Below are positions 1 through 10,586 of a DNA stretch of 64,000 nucleotides, in pieces. The position numbers and the translations under genes were made by a program. Every line of letters starts with the position of its first letter. The stretch's first letter is position 1. The notes below the pieces were generated by a model. It ran no database searches. It saw only the letters and a list, made by a program, of their open reading frames with translations, and was not told the DNA's origin. The stretch comes from Brevibacterium sp. XM4083 (lineage in GTDB: Bacteria > Actinomycetota > Actinomycetes > Actinomycetales > Brevibacteriaceae), in the NCBI RefSeq assembly GCF_006489205.2, contig NZ_VFYR02000002.1, positions 465,277-529,276 of the forward strand. The letters run 5' to 3'.

Positions 1-496
1 CCTCGGCCGAGAGGCCGGACAGCGAGTCGTCGAGCTGGCCCAGGGTGAAGTCGACGTGGGTGCCGTCCTCGCGCTCGGCCAGGGACTCGCCGACGCAGAC
101 GATGGGGGTGAGGTCGTGGCCGAGCGCGGCCTTGACCTTCGCGGCGACGACGTCGGAGGTCTCGTGGTTGTCGGCGCGGCGCTCGCTGTGGCCGACGACG
201 ACAAACGAGCAGCCGAGGCGGGAGAGGAACGACGCGGCGATCTCCCCGGTGTGCGCGCCCGGTTCGTGGCGGGACACGTCCTGGGCGCCGTAGCGCAGCC
301 ACAGTTTGTCGCCCTGGACGAGCGTCTGCACGGAGCGGATGTCGGTGAACGGCGGGACGACGACGACCTCGAGCTGGGAGTCGTCGAGCTTGGCGTCCTC
401 GAGTGCCCACGCGAGCTTCTGGACTGTCGAGATCGCCTCGAGGTGGTCGTGGTTCATCTTCCAGTTGCCGGCGAGCAGCAGTGTGCGGTCAGTCAT
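1..496 (-). CDS. tpiA: Triosephosphate isomerase, N-terminal part (cut by window edge)
   Basis: Interconverts dihydroxyacetone phosphate and glyceraldehyde-3-phosphate in cytoplasmic glycolysis. The visible 165 residues carry GNWKMN at residues 10-15, with the substrate-binding Asn and Lys, and VGHSERR around residue 101, whose His is the catalytic electrophile. The catalytic Glu of the family lies beyond the window edge. The ATG at 496 is preceded by a GAGGA ribosome site and sits 12 nt after the pgk stop, so this is the last visible gene of the rapZ-yvcK-whiA-gap-pgk-tpiA run. Only the 5' part is present because the window ends; there is no sign of truncation in the organism. Confidence 0.97.
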   Translation of the reverse strand, partial: MTDRTLLLAGNWKMNHDHLEAISTVQKLAWALEDAKLDDSQLEVVVVPPFTDIRSVQTLVQGDKLWLRYGAQDVSRHEPGAHTGEIAASFLSRLGCSFVVVGHSERRADNHETSDVVAAKVKAALGHDLTPIVCVGESLAEREDGTHVDFTLGQLDDSLSGLSAE

Positions 497-508
497 GGTG
501 GGTCGTCC

Positions 509-1729
509 TCACGCGAGAGCGTCGATGCCGGGCAGGGTCTTGCCTTCGAGGTATTCGAGGCTCGCCCCGCCGCCGGTGGAGATGTGGCCGAATTCGTCGT
601 CGGAGAAGCCGAGCGCCCGCACCGCGGCCGCGGAGTCTCCCCCGCCGACGACGGTGAGCCGGTCGGCTCGCGCCCCCTCGGCGGTGGCCGTGAGGGCAGC
701 GGCCACGGTCTTCGTGCCCGCGGCGAAGGCCGGGAACTCGAAGACGCCCATGGGGCCGTTCCAGAACACGGTCGCGGAGTCGGCGATCACCTCGGCGTAG
801 GCCCGTGCGGTGTCGGGGCCGATGTCGAGGCCGAGTCCCTCAGCGCCGGCCGGGGTGTCCTCGAGGCGGTCGACGGGACGCACCCAGTTCTCGGCGTCGG
901 GGGCGAAGGCGGCGGCCATGACGATGTCGGTGGGGAGCATGATCCGCGCCCCGCCCTTCTCGGCACGGTCGAGGTAGCCCTTGACATCGTCAATGCGGTC
1001 CTTCTCGACGAGGCTCGCACCGATGTCGTGGCCGAGCGCGGCGAGGAACGTGAAGACCATGCCGCCGCCGATGAGGAGGTTGTCGGCGCGGTCGATGAGG
1101 TTGTCGATGACCCCGAGCTTGTCGGAGACCTTCGAGCCGCCGAGGACGACGGTGAAGGGCCGCTCCGGCGAGTTGAGGAGACGGTCGCTGACCTCGACCT
1201 CGGCCTGGACGAGCGAACCGGCATAGTGCGGCAGGAGCTGCGCGAGTTCGTAGACCGAGGCCTGCTTGCGATGGACGACGCCGAATCCGTCGGAGACGAA
1301 GTCGTCGGCGAACGCCGCGAGCTGCTCGGCGAATGCGCGCCGTTCGGTCTCGTCCTTCGAGGTCTCCCCCGGGTTGAACCGGAGGTTCTCGAGGAGGAGG
1401 ACGTCCCCGTCGCCGAGCGCTGCGACCTTCGCCTGCGCATCCTCACCGACGGTGTCGGAGGCGAAGGCGACGTCGCGGCCGATCGCGGCGGCGAGTTCGC
1501 CGGCGATCGGGGCGAGCGAGAAGTGCGGGTCGGGTTCGCCCTTCGGGCGGCCGAGGTGGGAGATGACGATCACCCGGCCCCCCGCCTCGGCGAGGGATCG
1601 GATCGTCGCCGCGGATGCGAGGATGCGTCCGCTGTCAGTGATCGTCGTCCCGTCCATGGGAACGTTAAGATCGCTGCGGACGAGCACCGTCCGGTGGGCG
1701 AAGATCTCCGGGTCCGTGAATGTCCTCAT
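509..1729 (-). CDS. pgk: Phosphoglycerate kinase
   Basis: Transfers the phosphoryl group of 1,3-bisphosphoglycerate to ADP in glycolysis. The 406-residue product has the RSDLNVP substrate loop near residue 18, GGSKVSDKLGV in the middle and the nucleotide-binding GGGDSAAAV segment plus STGGGASLE near the C-terminus. This is normal full length for the family. The ATG at 1729 is chosen because it begins the RTFTDPEIF sequence, follows a GAAAGG ribosome site and forms an ATGA overlap with the gap stop codon. A more upstream in-frame start would only add residues read from inside gap. Translational coupling to gap is likely. Confidence 0.97.
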   Translation of the reverse strand: MRTFTDPEIFAHRTVLVRSDLNVPMDGTTITDSGRILASAATIRSLAEAGGRVIVISHLGRPKGEPDPHFSLAPIAGELAAAIGRDVAFASDTVGEDAQAKVAALGDGDVLLLENLRFNPGETSKDETERRAFAEQLAAFADDFVSDGFGVVHRKQASVYELAQLLPHYAGSLVQAEVEVSDRLLNSPERPFTVVLGGSKVSDKLGVIDNLIDRADNLLIGGGMVFTFLAALGHDIGASLVEKDRIDDVKGYLDRAEKGGARIMLPTDIVMAAAFAPDAENWVRPVDRLEDTPAGAEGLGLDIGPDTARAYAEVIADSATVFWNGPMGVFEFPAFAAGTKTVAAALTATAEGARADRLTVVGGGDSAAAVRALGFSDDEFGHISTGGGASLEYLEGKTLPGIDALA

Positions 1730-2727
1730 TGGGGCCTTTCGCGCAGAAGGTAGCTGACCATGTCCTTGAGTCGGTTCGAGTAGCCCCACTCATTGTCGTA
1801 CCACGCGACGACCTTGACCTGGTCGCCGAGGACCATCGTCAGCTCCGAGTCGGCGATCGCCGAGGCGGTGGTCCCGACGATGTCCGTGGAGACGAGGGCC
1901 GCCTCGGTGTAGTCGAGGTAGGGCGAGTCCTCTGCGGCGGCCTTGAGGATCGCGTTGACCTCGTCGCGGGTGACCGGCTTCTTCGGGGTGAAGGTGAAGT
2001 CGATGATCGATCCGGCGGGCACGGGCACCCGGATCGCGAAGCCGTCGAGCTTGCCCTCGAGGTGGGGCATGACCTTGCCGACGGTGCGGGCGGCGCCGGT
2101 CGTCGTCGGCACGATGTTGATCGCGGCCGCGCGAGCGCGGCGGAGGTCGCGGTGCGGACCGTCGACGAGCTTCTGGTCGCCGGTGTAGGCGTGAACGGTG
2201 TTGAGCAGTCCGGATTCCACGCCGATCGCGTCGTCGAGGGCCTTGACGACCGTGGCCATGCAGTTCGTCGTGCACGAGGCGTTGGAGACGACTTCGTGCT
2301 TCTCCGGGTCGTACGTCTCCTCATTGACGCCCATGACGAATGTCGCGTCGACATCCTTGCCGGGAGCGGAGAGGACAACGGTCTTCACGGACCCGCCGAG
2401 GTGGGCCTCGGCCTGGTCGCGGCGGGTGAAGATGCCGGTCGATTCGACGACGAGTTCGACGTCCTTCGCGGTCCACTCGATGTCGGCGGGGTTCTTCTCC
2501 GAGAAGACGGCGATCTCACGGCCGTCGACGATGAGCGAGTCCTCCCCGGCCTCGACGGTGTGGTCGAAGCGCGGCCACACGGAGTCGTAGGCGAGCAGGT
2601 GGGCGAGCGTCGCAGTGTCGGTGAGGTCGTTGATGGCGACGACTTCGAAGTCGGCACCGGGTTCGAGGGACAGGCGGAAGAGGGCGCGACCGATGCGGCC
2701 GAAGCCATTGATTGCGATTCGTCTCAT
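1726..2727 (-). CDS. gap: Type I glyceraldehyde-3-phosphate dehydrogenase
   Basis: Oxidises and phosphorylates glyceraldehyde-3-phosphate to 1,3-bisphosphoglycerate with NAD. The 333-residue protein shows the Rossmann fingerprint NGFGRIG at residues 7-13, the active-site SCTTNC at 151-156 (nucleophile Cys152), His179 in NTVHAYTGDQ, and the C-terminal WYDNEWGYSNR signature. It lies 9 nt downstream of whiA and overlaps the pgk start by 4 bp, the usual actinobacterial order. No regulatory site private to gap is visible. Confidence 0.98.
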   Translation of the reverse strand: MRRIAINGFGRIGRALFRLSLEPGADFEVVAINDLTDTATLAHLLAYDSVWPRFDHTVEAGEDSLIVDGREIAVFSEKNPADIEWTAKDVELVVESTGIFTRRDQAEAHLGGSVKTVVLSAPGKDVDATFVMGVNEETYDPEKHEVVSNASCTTNCMATVVKALDDAIGVESGLLNTVHAYTGDQKLVDGPHRDLRRARAAAINIVPTTTGAARTVGKVMPHLEGKLDGFAIRVPVPAGSIIDFTFTPKKPVTRDEVNAILKAAAEDSPYLDYTEAALVSTDIVGTTASAIADSELTMVLGDQVKVVAWYDNEWGYSNRLKDMVSYLLRERPQ

Positions 2728-2736
2728 GCTCGAATC

Positions 2737-3720
2737 CTATCGGTCTTCGAGCATGTCGGGAGTGAGACTTGCTTCAGTCCCAGGAATTCCCAATTCTTCC
2801 GCCCGCTTGTCCGCCGTCGACAGCAGCCGCCGGATGCGTCCGGCCACGGCGTCCTTCGTCATCGGCGGGTCGGCGAGCTGTCCGAGCTCCTCGAGGGAGG
2901 CCTGTTTGTGGGTGACGCGCAGCTGCCCGGCGTAGCGGAGGTGTTCGGGCACGTCCTCGCCGAGGATCTCCAGCGCCCGTTCGACGCGAGCGCCTGCCGC
3001 CACGGCGGCCCGGGCGGAGCGGCGCAGATTGGCGTCGTCGAAGTTCGCGAGTCGGTTGGCCGTCGCCCTGACCTCGCGGCGCATCCGCCGCTCCTCCCAC
3101 ACGAGGACCGCGTTGTGAGAGCCCATGCGCGTGAGCAGAGCGGCGATGTCGTCGCCGTCGCGGATGACGACGCGGTCGACGCCGCGGACCTCGCGGGCCT
3201 TCGCGCTCAGGCCCAGCCGCCGAGCGGCTCCGACGAGTGCGAGTGCCGCCTCGGGGCCGGGGCACGTGACCTCGAGGGCGGAGGAGCGGCCGGGTTCGGT
3301 GAGTGAGCCGTGGGAGAGGAAGGCCCCGCGCCAGGCGGCCTCGGCATCGGCGACGGAGCCGTTGACGATCGCCGAGGGCAGACCGCGCACGGGTCGGCCG
3401 CGGTTGTCGACGAGCCCGGTCTGGCGGGCCAACGCCCCGCCGTCGCGGGTGACGCGCAGCAGGTAGCGGTTGGAGCGGCGGATGCCGGCGGCGTTGATGA
3501 CGACGATGTCGGCGAACTGGCCGTAGAGATCCTTGATCTCGCTGCGCAGACGCTTCGCGGCCTGCGCGGTGTCGAGTTCGGCTTCGAGCACGATCGAGCC
3601 GTTGACGAGGTGGAGGGCGGAGGAGAAGCGGAAGATCGAGGACACTTCGGCCTTCCGAGCCGAGGTGCGGGTGATCTTCACCCTCGCCAGCTCATCCTTG
3701 ACCTGAGCGGTCAATGCCAT
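2737..3720 (-). CDS. whiA: DNA-binding protein WhiA (LAGLIDADG-like plus HTH)
   Basis: WhiA is a conserved Gram-positive transcription factor linked to sporulation and cell division in Streptomyces and widely retained in non-sporulating relatives. The 327-residue product starts [15 protein letters not shown], the usual WhiA N-terminus. It has the homing-endonuclease-like domain in roughly residues 1-220 and a C-terminal helix-turn-helix around [20 protein letters not shown]. The ATG at 3720 is chosen over an upstream in-frame start because of a strong AGGAGGA site at 3726-3732. It lies 26 nt after yvcK and 9 nt before gap, the canonical neighbourhood. Confidence 0.95.
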   Translation of the reverse strand: MALTAQVKDELARVKITRTSARKAEVSSIFRFSSALHLVNGSIVLEAELDTAQAAKRLRSEIKDLYGQFADIVVINAAGIRRSNRYLLRVTRDGGALARQTGLVDNRGRPVRGLPSAIVNGSVADAEAAWRGAFLSHGSLTEPGRSSALEVTCPGPEAALALVGAARRLGLSAKAREVRGVDRVVIRDGDDIAALLTRMGSHNAVLVWEERRMRREVRATANRLANFDDANLRRSARAAVAAGARVERALEILGEDVPEHLRYAGQLRVTHKQASLEELGQLADPPMTKDAVAGRIRRLLSTADKRAEELGIPGTEASLTPDMLEDR

Positions 3721-3746
3721 TGTTCGTCCTCCTGCACGGATCGGTC

Positions 3747-4742
3747 CTACCACTGCTCGTCGACGTCGATCCCGGCGTCAACCAACATGTCACGGTAACA
3801 TGCTGCGAGCTTGAGGCTGTCATGCTGCCCTGCCCGCCGGGAGCTGAGCGGATGCACGCGGAGTTTGGCGTCGAACATCTCCCGCGCATGGTGCTCGAGC
3901 TCCGGTTCGGCGACCACGGACGCCTCGTCGACGAGCACGTAGTCGAGGGTGAGGGCGGGCGCGTGGCGGTGCAGCGACATGAGGTGCTGACCGAGGCTGA
4001 GGTCCCTCGTCTCCCCGTCCGAGGACGAGAGGTTGAGCGTGAGGGATTTCACCGCGTTCGACCGCACGATCGCATCGGCGAGGGAGGGCACGAGCAGGTG
4101 CGGCATCACCGAGGTGTACCACGAGCCGGGACCGAGGTTGAGGACCTCCGCCTCGGCGACGGCTTCGACGGTCTCATAACGGGCCGGCGGATCCGCGGGG
4201 TCGAGGCGGACGGATTCGACATGACCGCGGGTCGAGGCGAGCACCGACTGTCCGCGCACAACCTGGAACGAACCGGGGAACTGGACGTCGGCTTCGATCG
4301 TCAGCGGCACCGAGGACATCGGCAGCACGCGGCCGTGGGCGCGCAGCAGCTTCGCCATCCAGTCGAGGCCTGCCACGTGGTCGCCGTGGATCTGCCAGAG
4401 GGCGGCGATGAGGAGGTTGCCGACGGCGTGGCCGTTGAGCTCCCCGCTCGATTCGAAGCGGTGCTGGATGACGTCGCGCCACGTCTTGCCCCAGTTCCCG
4501 TCGTCGCAGAGCGCGGCCAGAGCCATGCGCAGGTCCCCGGGCGGCAGCCCGCCGAGCTCGTCGCGCAGCCGACCGGAGGAGCCGCCGTCATCGGCGACGG
4601 TGACGACGGCCGTGAGCGATTCGGTGAGCAGCCGGAACGCGCGCAGCGCGGCGTAGAGACCGTGACCGCCGCCGAAGGACACGATCTTCGGACCCTTGTT
4701 GATGACGGCCGGGGTGATCTGCGGGAGATCCTCGGTCTCCAT
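3747..4742 (-). CDS. yvcK: YvcK/CofD-family gluconeogenesis factor
   Basis: YvcK-family proteins bind UDP-GlcNAc and support gluconeogenic growth and cell-wall homeostasis; they resemble the 2-phospho-L-lactate transferase CofD. The 331-residue product opens its conserved part with [19 protein letters not shown] near residue 16, followed by [19 protein letters not shown] and [12 protein letters not shown], typical of the family. The start at 4742 is set by the METEDLPQ N-terminus, 1 nt after the rapZ stop. A longer in-frame reading would just re-read rapZ in another frame. It is co-transcribed with rapZ and whiA. Confidence 0.93.
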   Translation of the reverse strand: METEDLPQITPAVINKGPKIVSFGGGHGLYAALRAFRLLTESLTAVVTVADDGGSSGRLRDELGGLPPGDLRMALAALCDDGNWGKTWRDVIQHRFESSGELNGHAVGNLLIAALWQIHGDHVAGLDWMAKLLRAHGRVLPMSSVPLTIEADVQFPGSFQVVRGQSVLASTRGHVESVRLDPADPPARYETVEAVAEAEVLNLGPGSWYTSVMPHLLVPSLADAIVRSNAVKSLTLNLSSSDGETRDLSLGQHLMSLHRHAPALTLDYVLVDEASVVAEPELEHHAREMFDAKLRVHPLSSRRAGQHDSLKLAACYRDMLVDAGIDVDEQW

Positions 4743-4743
4743 G

Positions 4744-5628
4744 TCATTCCCTCCCCAGGTCGCGATGGCGCACGGTGACGGGAATGCCGGTGCGGGCGGC
4801 CAGGCCCTTCGCGATGCGTTCGCTGATCGCCACCGACCGATGCTTGCCGCCGGTGCAGCCGATGCCGATGAGGGCGTAGCCGCGGCCCTCCCGGAGGTAG
4901 CCCTGCGCGATCGTGTCGAGGGTGGCGGTGTAGCGTTCGATGAACTCCTCGGCGCCGTTCTGTCCGAGCACGTAGTCGGCGACATCGGAGTCGAGCCCGT
5001 TGTGTCCGCGCAGATGGGGAATCCAGTACGGATTGGGCAGGAAGCGCACGTCGGCGACGTTGTCGGCGTCCTTGGGCAGGCCGTACTTGAAGCCGAAGCT
5101 CATCACCGTCAGCCGCAGCGGCGGGGCGTCGTCGGCGCTGAAGCGCTTGCGCACCTCGGCGCCGAGCTGGTGGACGTTGAGGTCGGAGGTGTCGATGATG
5201 ATGTCGGCACGGTGCTTGAGGGATTCGAGGGCCTCACGTTCGGCTTCGATCCCCTCGAGGAGGGTCCCCTCCCCCTGCAGCGGGTGCGGCCGGCGGGTGG
5301 ATTCGAAACGGCGGACGAGGACCTCGTCGGCGGCGTCGAGGTAGAGGATGCGCAGCGACAGCCCCTGGTCGAGGAAGTCGGAGATCGTGTCCTCGAGCTC
5401 CGTGTACTTCGCCCGGCCCTTCGAGTCGGTGACGATCGCGATCTTCGGCACGGCGCCGTCGGCGCGGGCGACGAGTTCGACGAGGGTGCGCATCATCTGC
5501 GGCGGCAGGTTGTCGACGACGTACCAGTCGAGGTCTTCGAGGACGTTGGCCACGGTGGTCCGCCCGGCCCCGGACATGCCGGTGACGAGGACGACCTCGA
5601 TGGGGTGGTCGTCGGCCTGTGTGGTCAT
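4744..5628 (-). CDS. rapZ: RapZ/YvcJ nucleotide-binding protein
   Basis: RapZ-family P-loop protein; in enterobacteria it is an RNase adaptor sensing glucosamine-6-phosphate, while its role in actinobacteria is less certain. The 294-residue product has a P-loop GMSGAGRTT at residues 17-25 (Arg in place of the usual Lys, which as far as I recall is common in actinobacterial members), the WYVVDNLPPQMM segment, and a C-terminal GIGCTGGKHRSVAI motif. The ATG at 5628 follows a GAGGAGG site. It heads the run to yvcK, whiA and the glycolytic genes; its leader contains a hairpin (5654-5675). Confidence 0.93.
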   Translation of the reverse strand: MTTQADDHPIEVVLVTGMSGAGRTTVANVLEDLDWYVVDNLPPQMMRTLVELVARADGAVPKIAIVTDSKGRAKYTELEDTISDFLDQGLSLRILYLDAADEVLVRRFESTRRPHPLQGEGTLLEGIEAEREALESLKHRADIIIDTSDLNVHQLGAEVRKRFSADDAPPLRLTVMSFGFKYGLPKDADNVADVRFLPNPYWIPHLRGHNGLDSDVADYVLGQNGAEEFIERYTATLDTIAQGYLREGRGYALIGIGCTGGKHRSVAISERIAKGLAARTGIPVTVRHRDLGRE

Positions 5629-5653
5629 GCGTCCTCCTCGTGTCCCCGGCTCC

Positions 5654-5675
5654 GAGCGACCGCGCACGGTCGCTC
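5654..5675 (-). promoter_or_regulatory. Perfect inverted repeat in the probable rapZ leader
   Basis: GAGCGACCG and CGGTCGCTC form a perfect 9-bp stem with a 4-nt loop, 26 nt upstream of the rapZ ATG. A TACAGT hexamer at 5688-5693 (minus-strand reading) could be the -10 box of a rapZ promoter, which would put the hairpin inside the mRNA leader. There is no U-run after the stem, so a simple intrinsic terminator is unlikely. An attenuator, protein-binding site or RNA-stability element are all possible. The promoter call is weak because no -35 box is evident. Confidence 0.4.
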
Positions 5676-5731
5676 ATATCGAACACTACTGTAGAGCACG
5701 CCCACGGGGCGTCGATCTCAGTGCCCGTTCA

Positions 5732-5780
5732 GCTCGGGGTGCTGGGGCTCGGGGTGCTGGGGCTCGGCGTGCTGGGGCTC
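5732..5780. repeat. Three 15-bp tandem repeats at the uvrC stop codon
   Basis: The unit GCTCGGGGTGCTGGG occurs at 5732-5746, 5747-5761 and, with one mismatch, 5762-5776, followed by a partial GCTC that runs into the uvrC stop codon (5779-5781). It lies between uvrC and rapZ. A 15-bp period keeps a reading frame, so it may reflect a slipped duplication of a former C-terminal extension. Confidence 0.85.
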
Positions 5781-7641
5781 AGTCCGTCTGCAGGGCCGCG
5801 GCGATCTTCTCCGCCAGGGCCGGTCCGATCCCCTTGACCTCGCAGAGCTGCTCGACGCTGGCCGCCCGCGTCCGCTTCACCGAGCCGAAGTGCTTGAGCA
5901 GCGCCGTCCGCTTCGCCTCGCCGAGGCCGGGGATCTCGTCGAGGACGGAGCTCGTCATCGCCTTCGCCCGCTTCGACCGGTGGTAGGTGATCGCGAAGCG
6001 GTGCGCCTCATCCCGCAGGCGCTGCATGAGGAAGAGTCCCTCGGAGTTGCGCGGGAGGATGACGGGGAACGGGTCGTCGGGGACCCAGACCTCCTCGAGG
6101 CGCTTGGCGAGGCCGACGACGGAGATGTCGACGATGCCGAGGTCGTGCAGCGCCCGGGTCGCCGCGGCGACCTGGGGTCCGGCGCCGTCGACGACGAGGA
6201 GACTGGGGCGGTACCCGAAGCGGTCGTCGGGTTCGTCGGACGCCATCTGCTCGAGGTAGCGGCTGAAGCGCCGGGAGACGACGTCGTACATCGAGGCGGT
6301 GTCGTCGGTCGCCGCCTCACCATGGATCGCGAAGTGCCGGTAGTCGCGCTTCTTCGCCAGGCCGTCCTCGAAGACGACGAGGCTCGCGACGACGTTCGAG
6401 CCCTGCGTGTGGGAGATGTCGATGCACTCGATGCGCAGCGGCGCCTCGGGCAGGTCGAGGTGCTCCTGGATCTCCTTGAGCGCGGTGCTGCGGGTCGTCA
6501 GGTCGGAGGAGCGCTTGAGCTTGTGCTGGACGAGCGCCTCCTTCGCGTTCTTCGTCACCGTCTCGAGCACGGCCTTCTTCTCGCCGCGTTCGGGCACCCG
6601 GACGGTGACCTTGGCTCCGCGCTGTTCGCTCAGCCAGGCTTCGAGCGAGTCGAGGTCGGCGGGCACGGTGTCGACGAGGATCTCCTTGGGGATCGCGTCG
6701 GCGTCGAGACCCGTGTACGCCTGCCGGAGGTAGTCGGTGGTCAGCTCGGCCGGAGTGTGGTCGTCGGAGCGTTCGATGATCCACCCGCGCTGCCCGCGGA
6801 TGCGCCCGCCGCGGACGTGGAAGACCTGGACGGAGGCTTCGAGCTCCTCGGTGACGAGGGCGAAGACATCGCAGTCGGCGGACACGGAGAGGACGACGGC
6901 GGACTTGTCGAGGACCTTCTGCAGTGCGGTGAGCTCGTCGCGCAGCCGCGCCGCCTGTTCGTAGTCGAGGTCGGCGGCTGCGGCCGCCATCTCCTTCTTC
7001 CGCTCGCTGATGAAGCGTCCCGTATTGCCGGACATGAAGTCGACGACGCTGCGAGCGAGGTCCCGATGCTCGTCGATGCTGATCGCGCCGACGCACGGGG
7101 CAGCGCATTTGTCGATGTACCCGAGCAGGCACGGTCGACCTCTGCGTTCGGCACGGCGGTACACCCCCGGGGTGCACGTGCGCATGGGGAACGCCTTGAG
7201 GAGGAGATCGAGAGTGTCCCTGATCGCCCACACCTGGGCGAACGGACCGAAGTACTTCACGCCCCGGCGCCGTTTGCCGCGGGTGATGAACGCCCGGGGC
7301 ACCTCATCGTTCATCGTGATCGCCAGATACGGGTAGGACTTGTCGTCGCGGAACATGACGTTGAACCGCGGATTGAATTCGTTGATCCACGTCCACTCGA
7401 GCTGGAGCGCCTCGACCTCGGTGTCGACGACGGTCCATTCCACCGAGGCGGCGGTGTGGACCATCGTCGAGGTCCGCGGGTGCAGCTGCGCGGGGTTGGC
7501 GAAGTACGAGTTGAGCCGGTTCCGCAGGTTCTTCGCCTTGCCGACGTAGATCACCCGCCGGTCGGGGTCACGGAACTTGTAGACCCCGGCCGAGGTGGGA
7601 ATGCTGCCGGTGGCCGGACGGTAGCTCGCGGGATCAGGCAT
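5779..7641 (-). CDS. uvrC: UvrABC excinuclease subunit C
   Basis: UvrC makes both incisions in nucleotide excision repair. The 620-residue protein has the GIY-YIG nuclease domain (SAGVYKFRD near residue 17, [14 protein letters not shown] at 30-43), a UVR helix pair around [16 protein letters not shown], the RNase H-like endonuclease half ([18 protein letters not shown]) and two C-terminal helix-hairpin-helix motifs ([30 protein letters not shown]). The start MPDPASYRP at 7641 overlaps the uvrA stop by 8 bp, so the two subunits are translationally coupled. Longer in-frame starts lie wholly inside uvrA and are rejected. Confidence 0.97.
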   Translation of the reverse strand: MPDPASYRPATGSIPTSAGVYKFRDPDRRVIYVGKAKNLRNRLNSYFANPAQLHPRTSTMVHTAASVEWTVVDTEVEALQLEWTWINEFNPRFNVMFRDDKSYPYLAITMNDEVPRAFITRGKRRRGVKYFGPFAQVWAIRDTLDLLLKAFPMRTCTPGVYRRAERRGRPCLLGYIDKCAAPCVGAISIDEHRDLARSVVDFMSGNTGRFISERKKEMAAAAADLDYEQAARLRDELTALQKVLDKSAVVLSVSADCDVFALVTEELEASVQVFHVRGGRIRGQRGWIIERSDDHTPAELTTDYLRQAYTGLDADAIPKEILVDTVPADLDSLEAWLSEQRGAKVTVRVPERGEKKAVLETVTKNAKEALVQHKLKRSSDLTTRSTALKEIQEHLDLPEAPLRIECIDISHTQGSNVVASLVVFEDGLAKKRDYRHFAIHGEAATDDTASMYDVVSRRFSRYLEQMASDEPDDRFGYRPSLLVVDGAGPQVAAATRALHDLGIVDISVVGLAKRLEEVWVPDDPFPVILPRNSEGLFLMQRLRDEAHRFAITYHRSKRAKAMTSSVLDEIPGLGEAKRTALLKHFGSVKRTRAASVEQLCEVKGIGPALAEKIAAALQTD

Positions 7642-10516
7642 CGAGCATCTCGGCGAGGAAGCGCCCGGTGTGGTTGGCGGGGTTCTTCGCGACCTCCTCC
7701 GGGGTGCCTTCGGCGACGACCTGACCGCCGCCGCGACCACCCTCGGGGCCGAGGTCGATGACGTAGTCGGAGTTCGCGATGACATCGAGGTTGTGCTCGA
7801 TGACGATCACGGAGTTCCCCTTCTCCACGAGCCCCTGGAGGACGTGGAGGAGCTTCGAGATGTCCTCGAAGTGGAGACCGGTCGTCGGCTCGTCGAGGAC
7901 GTAGACGGTGCGACCGCGGGAGCGCTTCTGGAGTTCGGCGGCGAGCTTGACGCGCTGCGCCTCACCGCCGGAGAGCGTCGTCGCGGGCTGACCGAGCCGG
8001 ACGTAGCCGAGTCCGACGTCGACGAGGGTCGACAGGTGCCGGGAGATCGCGGGGATCGCAGCGAAGAACTCCGCGGCCTCCTCGATCGGCATGTCGAGCA
8101 CCTCGGCGATCGTCTTGCCCTTGAACGTCACCTCGAGCGTCTCCCGGTTGTACCGGGCTCCCCCGCACACCTCGCACGGGACGTAGACGTCGGGGAGGAA
8201 GTTCATCTCGATCTTGATCGTGCCGTCACCGCTGCAGTTCTCACAGCGTCCGCCCTTGACGTTGAAGGAGAAGCGGCCCGGCTGGTAGCCGCGGACCTTC
8301 GCGGACTCGGTCTCGGCGAAGAGCCTGCGGATGTGGTCGAAGACTCCGGTGTACGTCGCCGGATTCGACCGCGGGGTGCGGCCGATCGGCGACTGGTCGA
8401 CGTGGACGACCTTGTCGAGGTTCTCCAGCCCCGTCACCCGCTTGTGCCGACCGGGCACGCGGGACGCGCCGTTGAGGACGTTCGCCATCTGCGTGTAGAG
8501 GATCTCGTTGACGAGCGTCGACTTGCCGGACCCGGACACCCCGGTGACCGCGGTGAGGACGCCGAGCGGGAAGGAGACGGTGAGGTCGCGGAGGTTGTTC
8601 TCGCTCGCCTTCTCGACGGTGACCATCCGTTCGGGGTCGATCGGCCTGCGCACGGTGGGGATCGCAATCGACTTGCGCCCGTCGAGGTAGGCGCCGGTGA
8701 TCGACCGCTCGGCGTCTTTGAGCCCGGGGACCGGACCGGAGTAGATGACCTCTCCCCCGTGTTCGCCGGCGCCGGGGCCGATGTCGACGATCCAGTCGGC
8801 CGCGCCGATCGTGTCCTCGTCGTGTTCGACGACGATGAGGGTGTTGCCGAGGTCCTTGAGCTTGATGAGCGTGTCGATGAGACGGCGGTTGTCCCGCTGG
8901 TGGAGGCCGATCGACGGCTCGTCGAGGACGTAGAGGACGCCGACGAGGCCCGAGCCGATCTGCGTGGCCAGGCGGATGCGCTGGGCCTCACCGCCGGAGA
9001 GCGTCCCGGCGGCGCGGTTGAGACTGAGGTATTCGAGGCCGACGTCGAGGAGGAAGCCGAGCCGGGCGTTGATCTCCTTCATCACCTGCGAGGCCACGGC
9101 GGCGTCACGTCCGCTGAGCTCAAGTCCGGAGAGGAAGCCGGCCGCCTCGTCGAGAGCGAGCTCGGCCACCTCGGCGATCGATCGGTCACCGACCTTGACG
9201 GCGAGGGCCTCGGGCTTGAGCCGGGTGCCGTTGCACGAGGCGCACGGGATCTCGCGCATGTACGACTCGTAGCGCTCACGCGACCAGTCGGACTCGGTCT
9301 CGTCGTGTTTGCGCTGGATGTACTGGAAGACGCCCTCGAAGCCCGTCGAGTACGTCCGCTCCCGGCCGAAGCGGTTGCGGTACTTGACGTGGACCTCGTA
9401 GTCCTTGCCGGTGAGGATCGCGGTGCGCTGTGCGCTCGTGAGATCCTTCCACGGGGTCTTGAGCGTGAAGCCGAGCTCGTTGCCGAGCCCGGTGAGCAGG
9501 CGGTTGAAGTACTTCGACACCTGCTTGCCGCCCGACCACGGGGCGATCGCGCCGGCGCCGAGGCTGAGGTCCTCATCGGGGACGACGAGGCTCTCATCGA
9601 CCTGGAGCCGGGTGCCGATGCCGTCGCACGTCGGGCACGCGCCGAAGGGCGAGTTGAAGGAGAACGTCCGCGGTTCGATCTCGTCGATCGTCAGCGGATG
9701 CTCGTTCGGGCACGACATGTGCTCGGAGAACGTGCGGGTCACACCTTCGTCGACGAGGTCGACGTCGATGCGGCCGTCGGCGAGTCCCAGAGCGGTCTCG
9801 ACCGAGTCGGTGAGACGCGGACGCATGCCCGGCTTCGCGACGAGGCGATCAACGACGACGGAGATCGTGTGCTTGTACTTCTTGTCCAGGGTCGGCGGGT
9901 CGCTCAGGCTGATCTGCTCACCGTCGACGATGGCACGGGAGAAGCCCTTGGCCTGCAGGTCGGTGAAGAGGTCGACGAATTCGCCCTTGCGCAGGCGCAC
10001 GACGGGCGCGAGGACGAGGAACTTCGTCCGCTCCGGCAGCTCGAGGAGCTGATCGACGATCTGCTGCGGGGTCTGCTTCGTGATGACCTCTCCGCAGATC
10101 GGACAGTGCGGCACGCCGATGCGCGCCCAGAGGAGGCGGAGGAAGTCGTAGACCTCGGTGATCGTGCCGACCGTCGACCGCGGGTTGCGCGACGTCGACT
10201 TCTGATCGATCGACACCGCCGGGGAGAGTCCTTCGATGAAGTCGACGTCGGGTTTGTCCATCTGGCCGAGGAACATCCGGGCGTACGACGACAGGGATTC
10301 GACGTACCGGCGCTGGCCCTCGGCGAAGATCGTGTCGAACGCCAGCGACGACTTGCCCGACCCCGAGAGTCCGGTGAAGACGACCATGGAGTCGCGCGGC
10401 AGCGCGATCTCGACGTTCTTGAGGTTGTGCGCGCGGGCGCCCTTGACCCACAGCGTGTCGAGATGGGACACGCCGGAGGGGTTCTGCGCGCTGTTCGCAC
10501 TGTTCGTTTTCATCAC
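7634..10516 (-). CDS. uvrA: UvrABC excinuclease subunit A
   Basis: Damage-recognition ABC ATPase of nucleotide excision repair. The 960-residue product has two nucleotide-binding domains: Walker [19 protein letters not shown] near residue 50 and [17 protein letters not shown] near residue 660. It has two ABC signatures ([24 protein letters not shown]) and zinc-finger cysteines [23 protein letters not shown] and CEVCGG. The GTG at 10516 lies exactly 6 nt after a TACAGT -10 box (10523-10528), implying a leaderless mRNA; an ATG one codon later is the alternative. Co-transcribed with uvrC. Confidence 0.97.
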   Translation of the reverse strand: MMKTNSANSAQNPSGVSHLDTLWVKGARAHNLKNVEIALPRDSMVVFTGLSGSGKSSLAFDTIFAEGQRRYVESLSSYARMFLGQMDKPDVDFIEGLSPAVSIDQKSTSRNPRSTVGTITEVYDFLRLLWARIGVPHCPICGEVITKQTPQQIVDQLLELPERTKFLVLAPVVRLRKGEFVDLFTDLQAKGFSRAIVDGEQISLSDPPTLDKKYKHTISVVVDRLVAKPGMRPRLTDSVETALGLADGRIDVDLVDEGVTRTFSEHMSCPNEHPLTIDEIEPRTFSFNSPFGACPTCDGIGTRLQVDESLVVPDEDLSLGAGAIAPWSGGKQVSKYFNRLLTGLGNELGFTLKTPWKDLTSAQRTAILTGKDYEVHVKYRNRFGRERTYSTGFEGVFQYIQRKHDETESDWSRERYESYMREIPCASCNGTRLKPEALAVKVGDRSIAEVAELALDEAAGFLSGLELSGRDAAVASQVMKEINARLGFLLDVGLEYLSLNRAAGTLSGGEAQRIRLATQIGSGLVGVLYVLDEPSIGLHQRDNRRLIDTLIKLKDLGNTLIVVEHDEDTIGAADWIVDIGPGAGEHGGEVIYSGPVPGLKDAERSITGAYLDGRKSIAIPTVRRPIDPERMVTVEKASENNLRDLTVSFPLGVLTAVTGVSGSGKSTLVNEILYTQMANVLNGASRVPGRHKRVTGLENLDKVVHVDQSPIGRTPRSNPATYTGVFDHIRRLFAETESAKVRGYQPGRFSFNVKGGRCENCSGDGTIKIEMNFLPDVYVPCEVCGGARYNRETLEVTFKGKTIAEVLDMPIEEAAEFFAAIPAISRHLSTLVDVGLGYVRLGQPATTLSGGEAQRVKLAAELQKRSRGRTVYVLDEPTTGLHFEDISKLLHVLQGLVEKGNSVIVIEHNLDVIANSDYVIDLGPEGGRGGGQVVAEGTPEEVAKNPANHTGRFLAEMLDA

Positions 10517-10528
10517 CTGTCCACTGTA
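10517..10528 (-). promoter_or_regulatory. Probable leaderless promoter of uvrA-uvrC
   Basis: A TACAGT hexamer (10528 down to 10523, minus strand) is followed by only six nucleotides before the GTG start. Transcription starting about 7 nt after a TANNNT -10 box would begin at the GTG, giving an mRNA without a 5' leader. No good -35 box is seen. This is a pattern match, not a mapped start. Confidence 0.55.
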
Positions 10529-10586
10529 TTACTCGGTCCTGACATGACGGTCGCGGCGGGAGGAGGCGACGCCTGCGAGGAGTGTC

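Noticed and set aside
4744..5628. RapZ with a broken P-loop (Arg instead of Lys in GMSGAGRTT)
   Set aside because: As far as I know this Arg form is common in actinobacterial RapZ, so it is not evidence of inactivation.
5676..5693. LexA/SOS box near rapZ (TCGAACACTACTGT)
   Set aside because: Only the left half matches the actinobacterial SOS consensus; the right half GTTCGA is missing. No convincing SOS box was found before uvrA or uvrB either.
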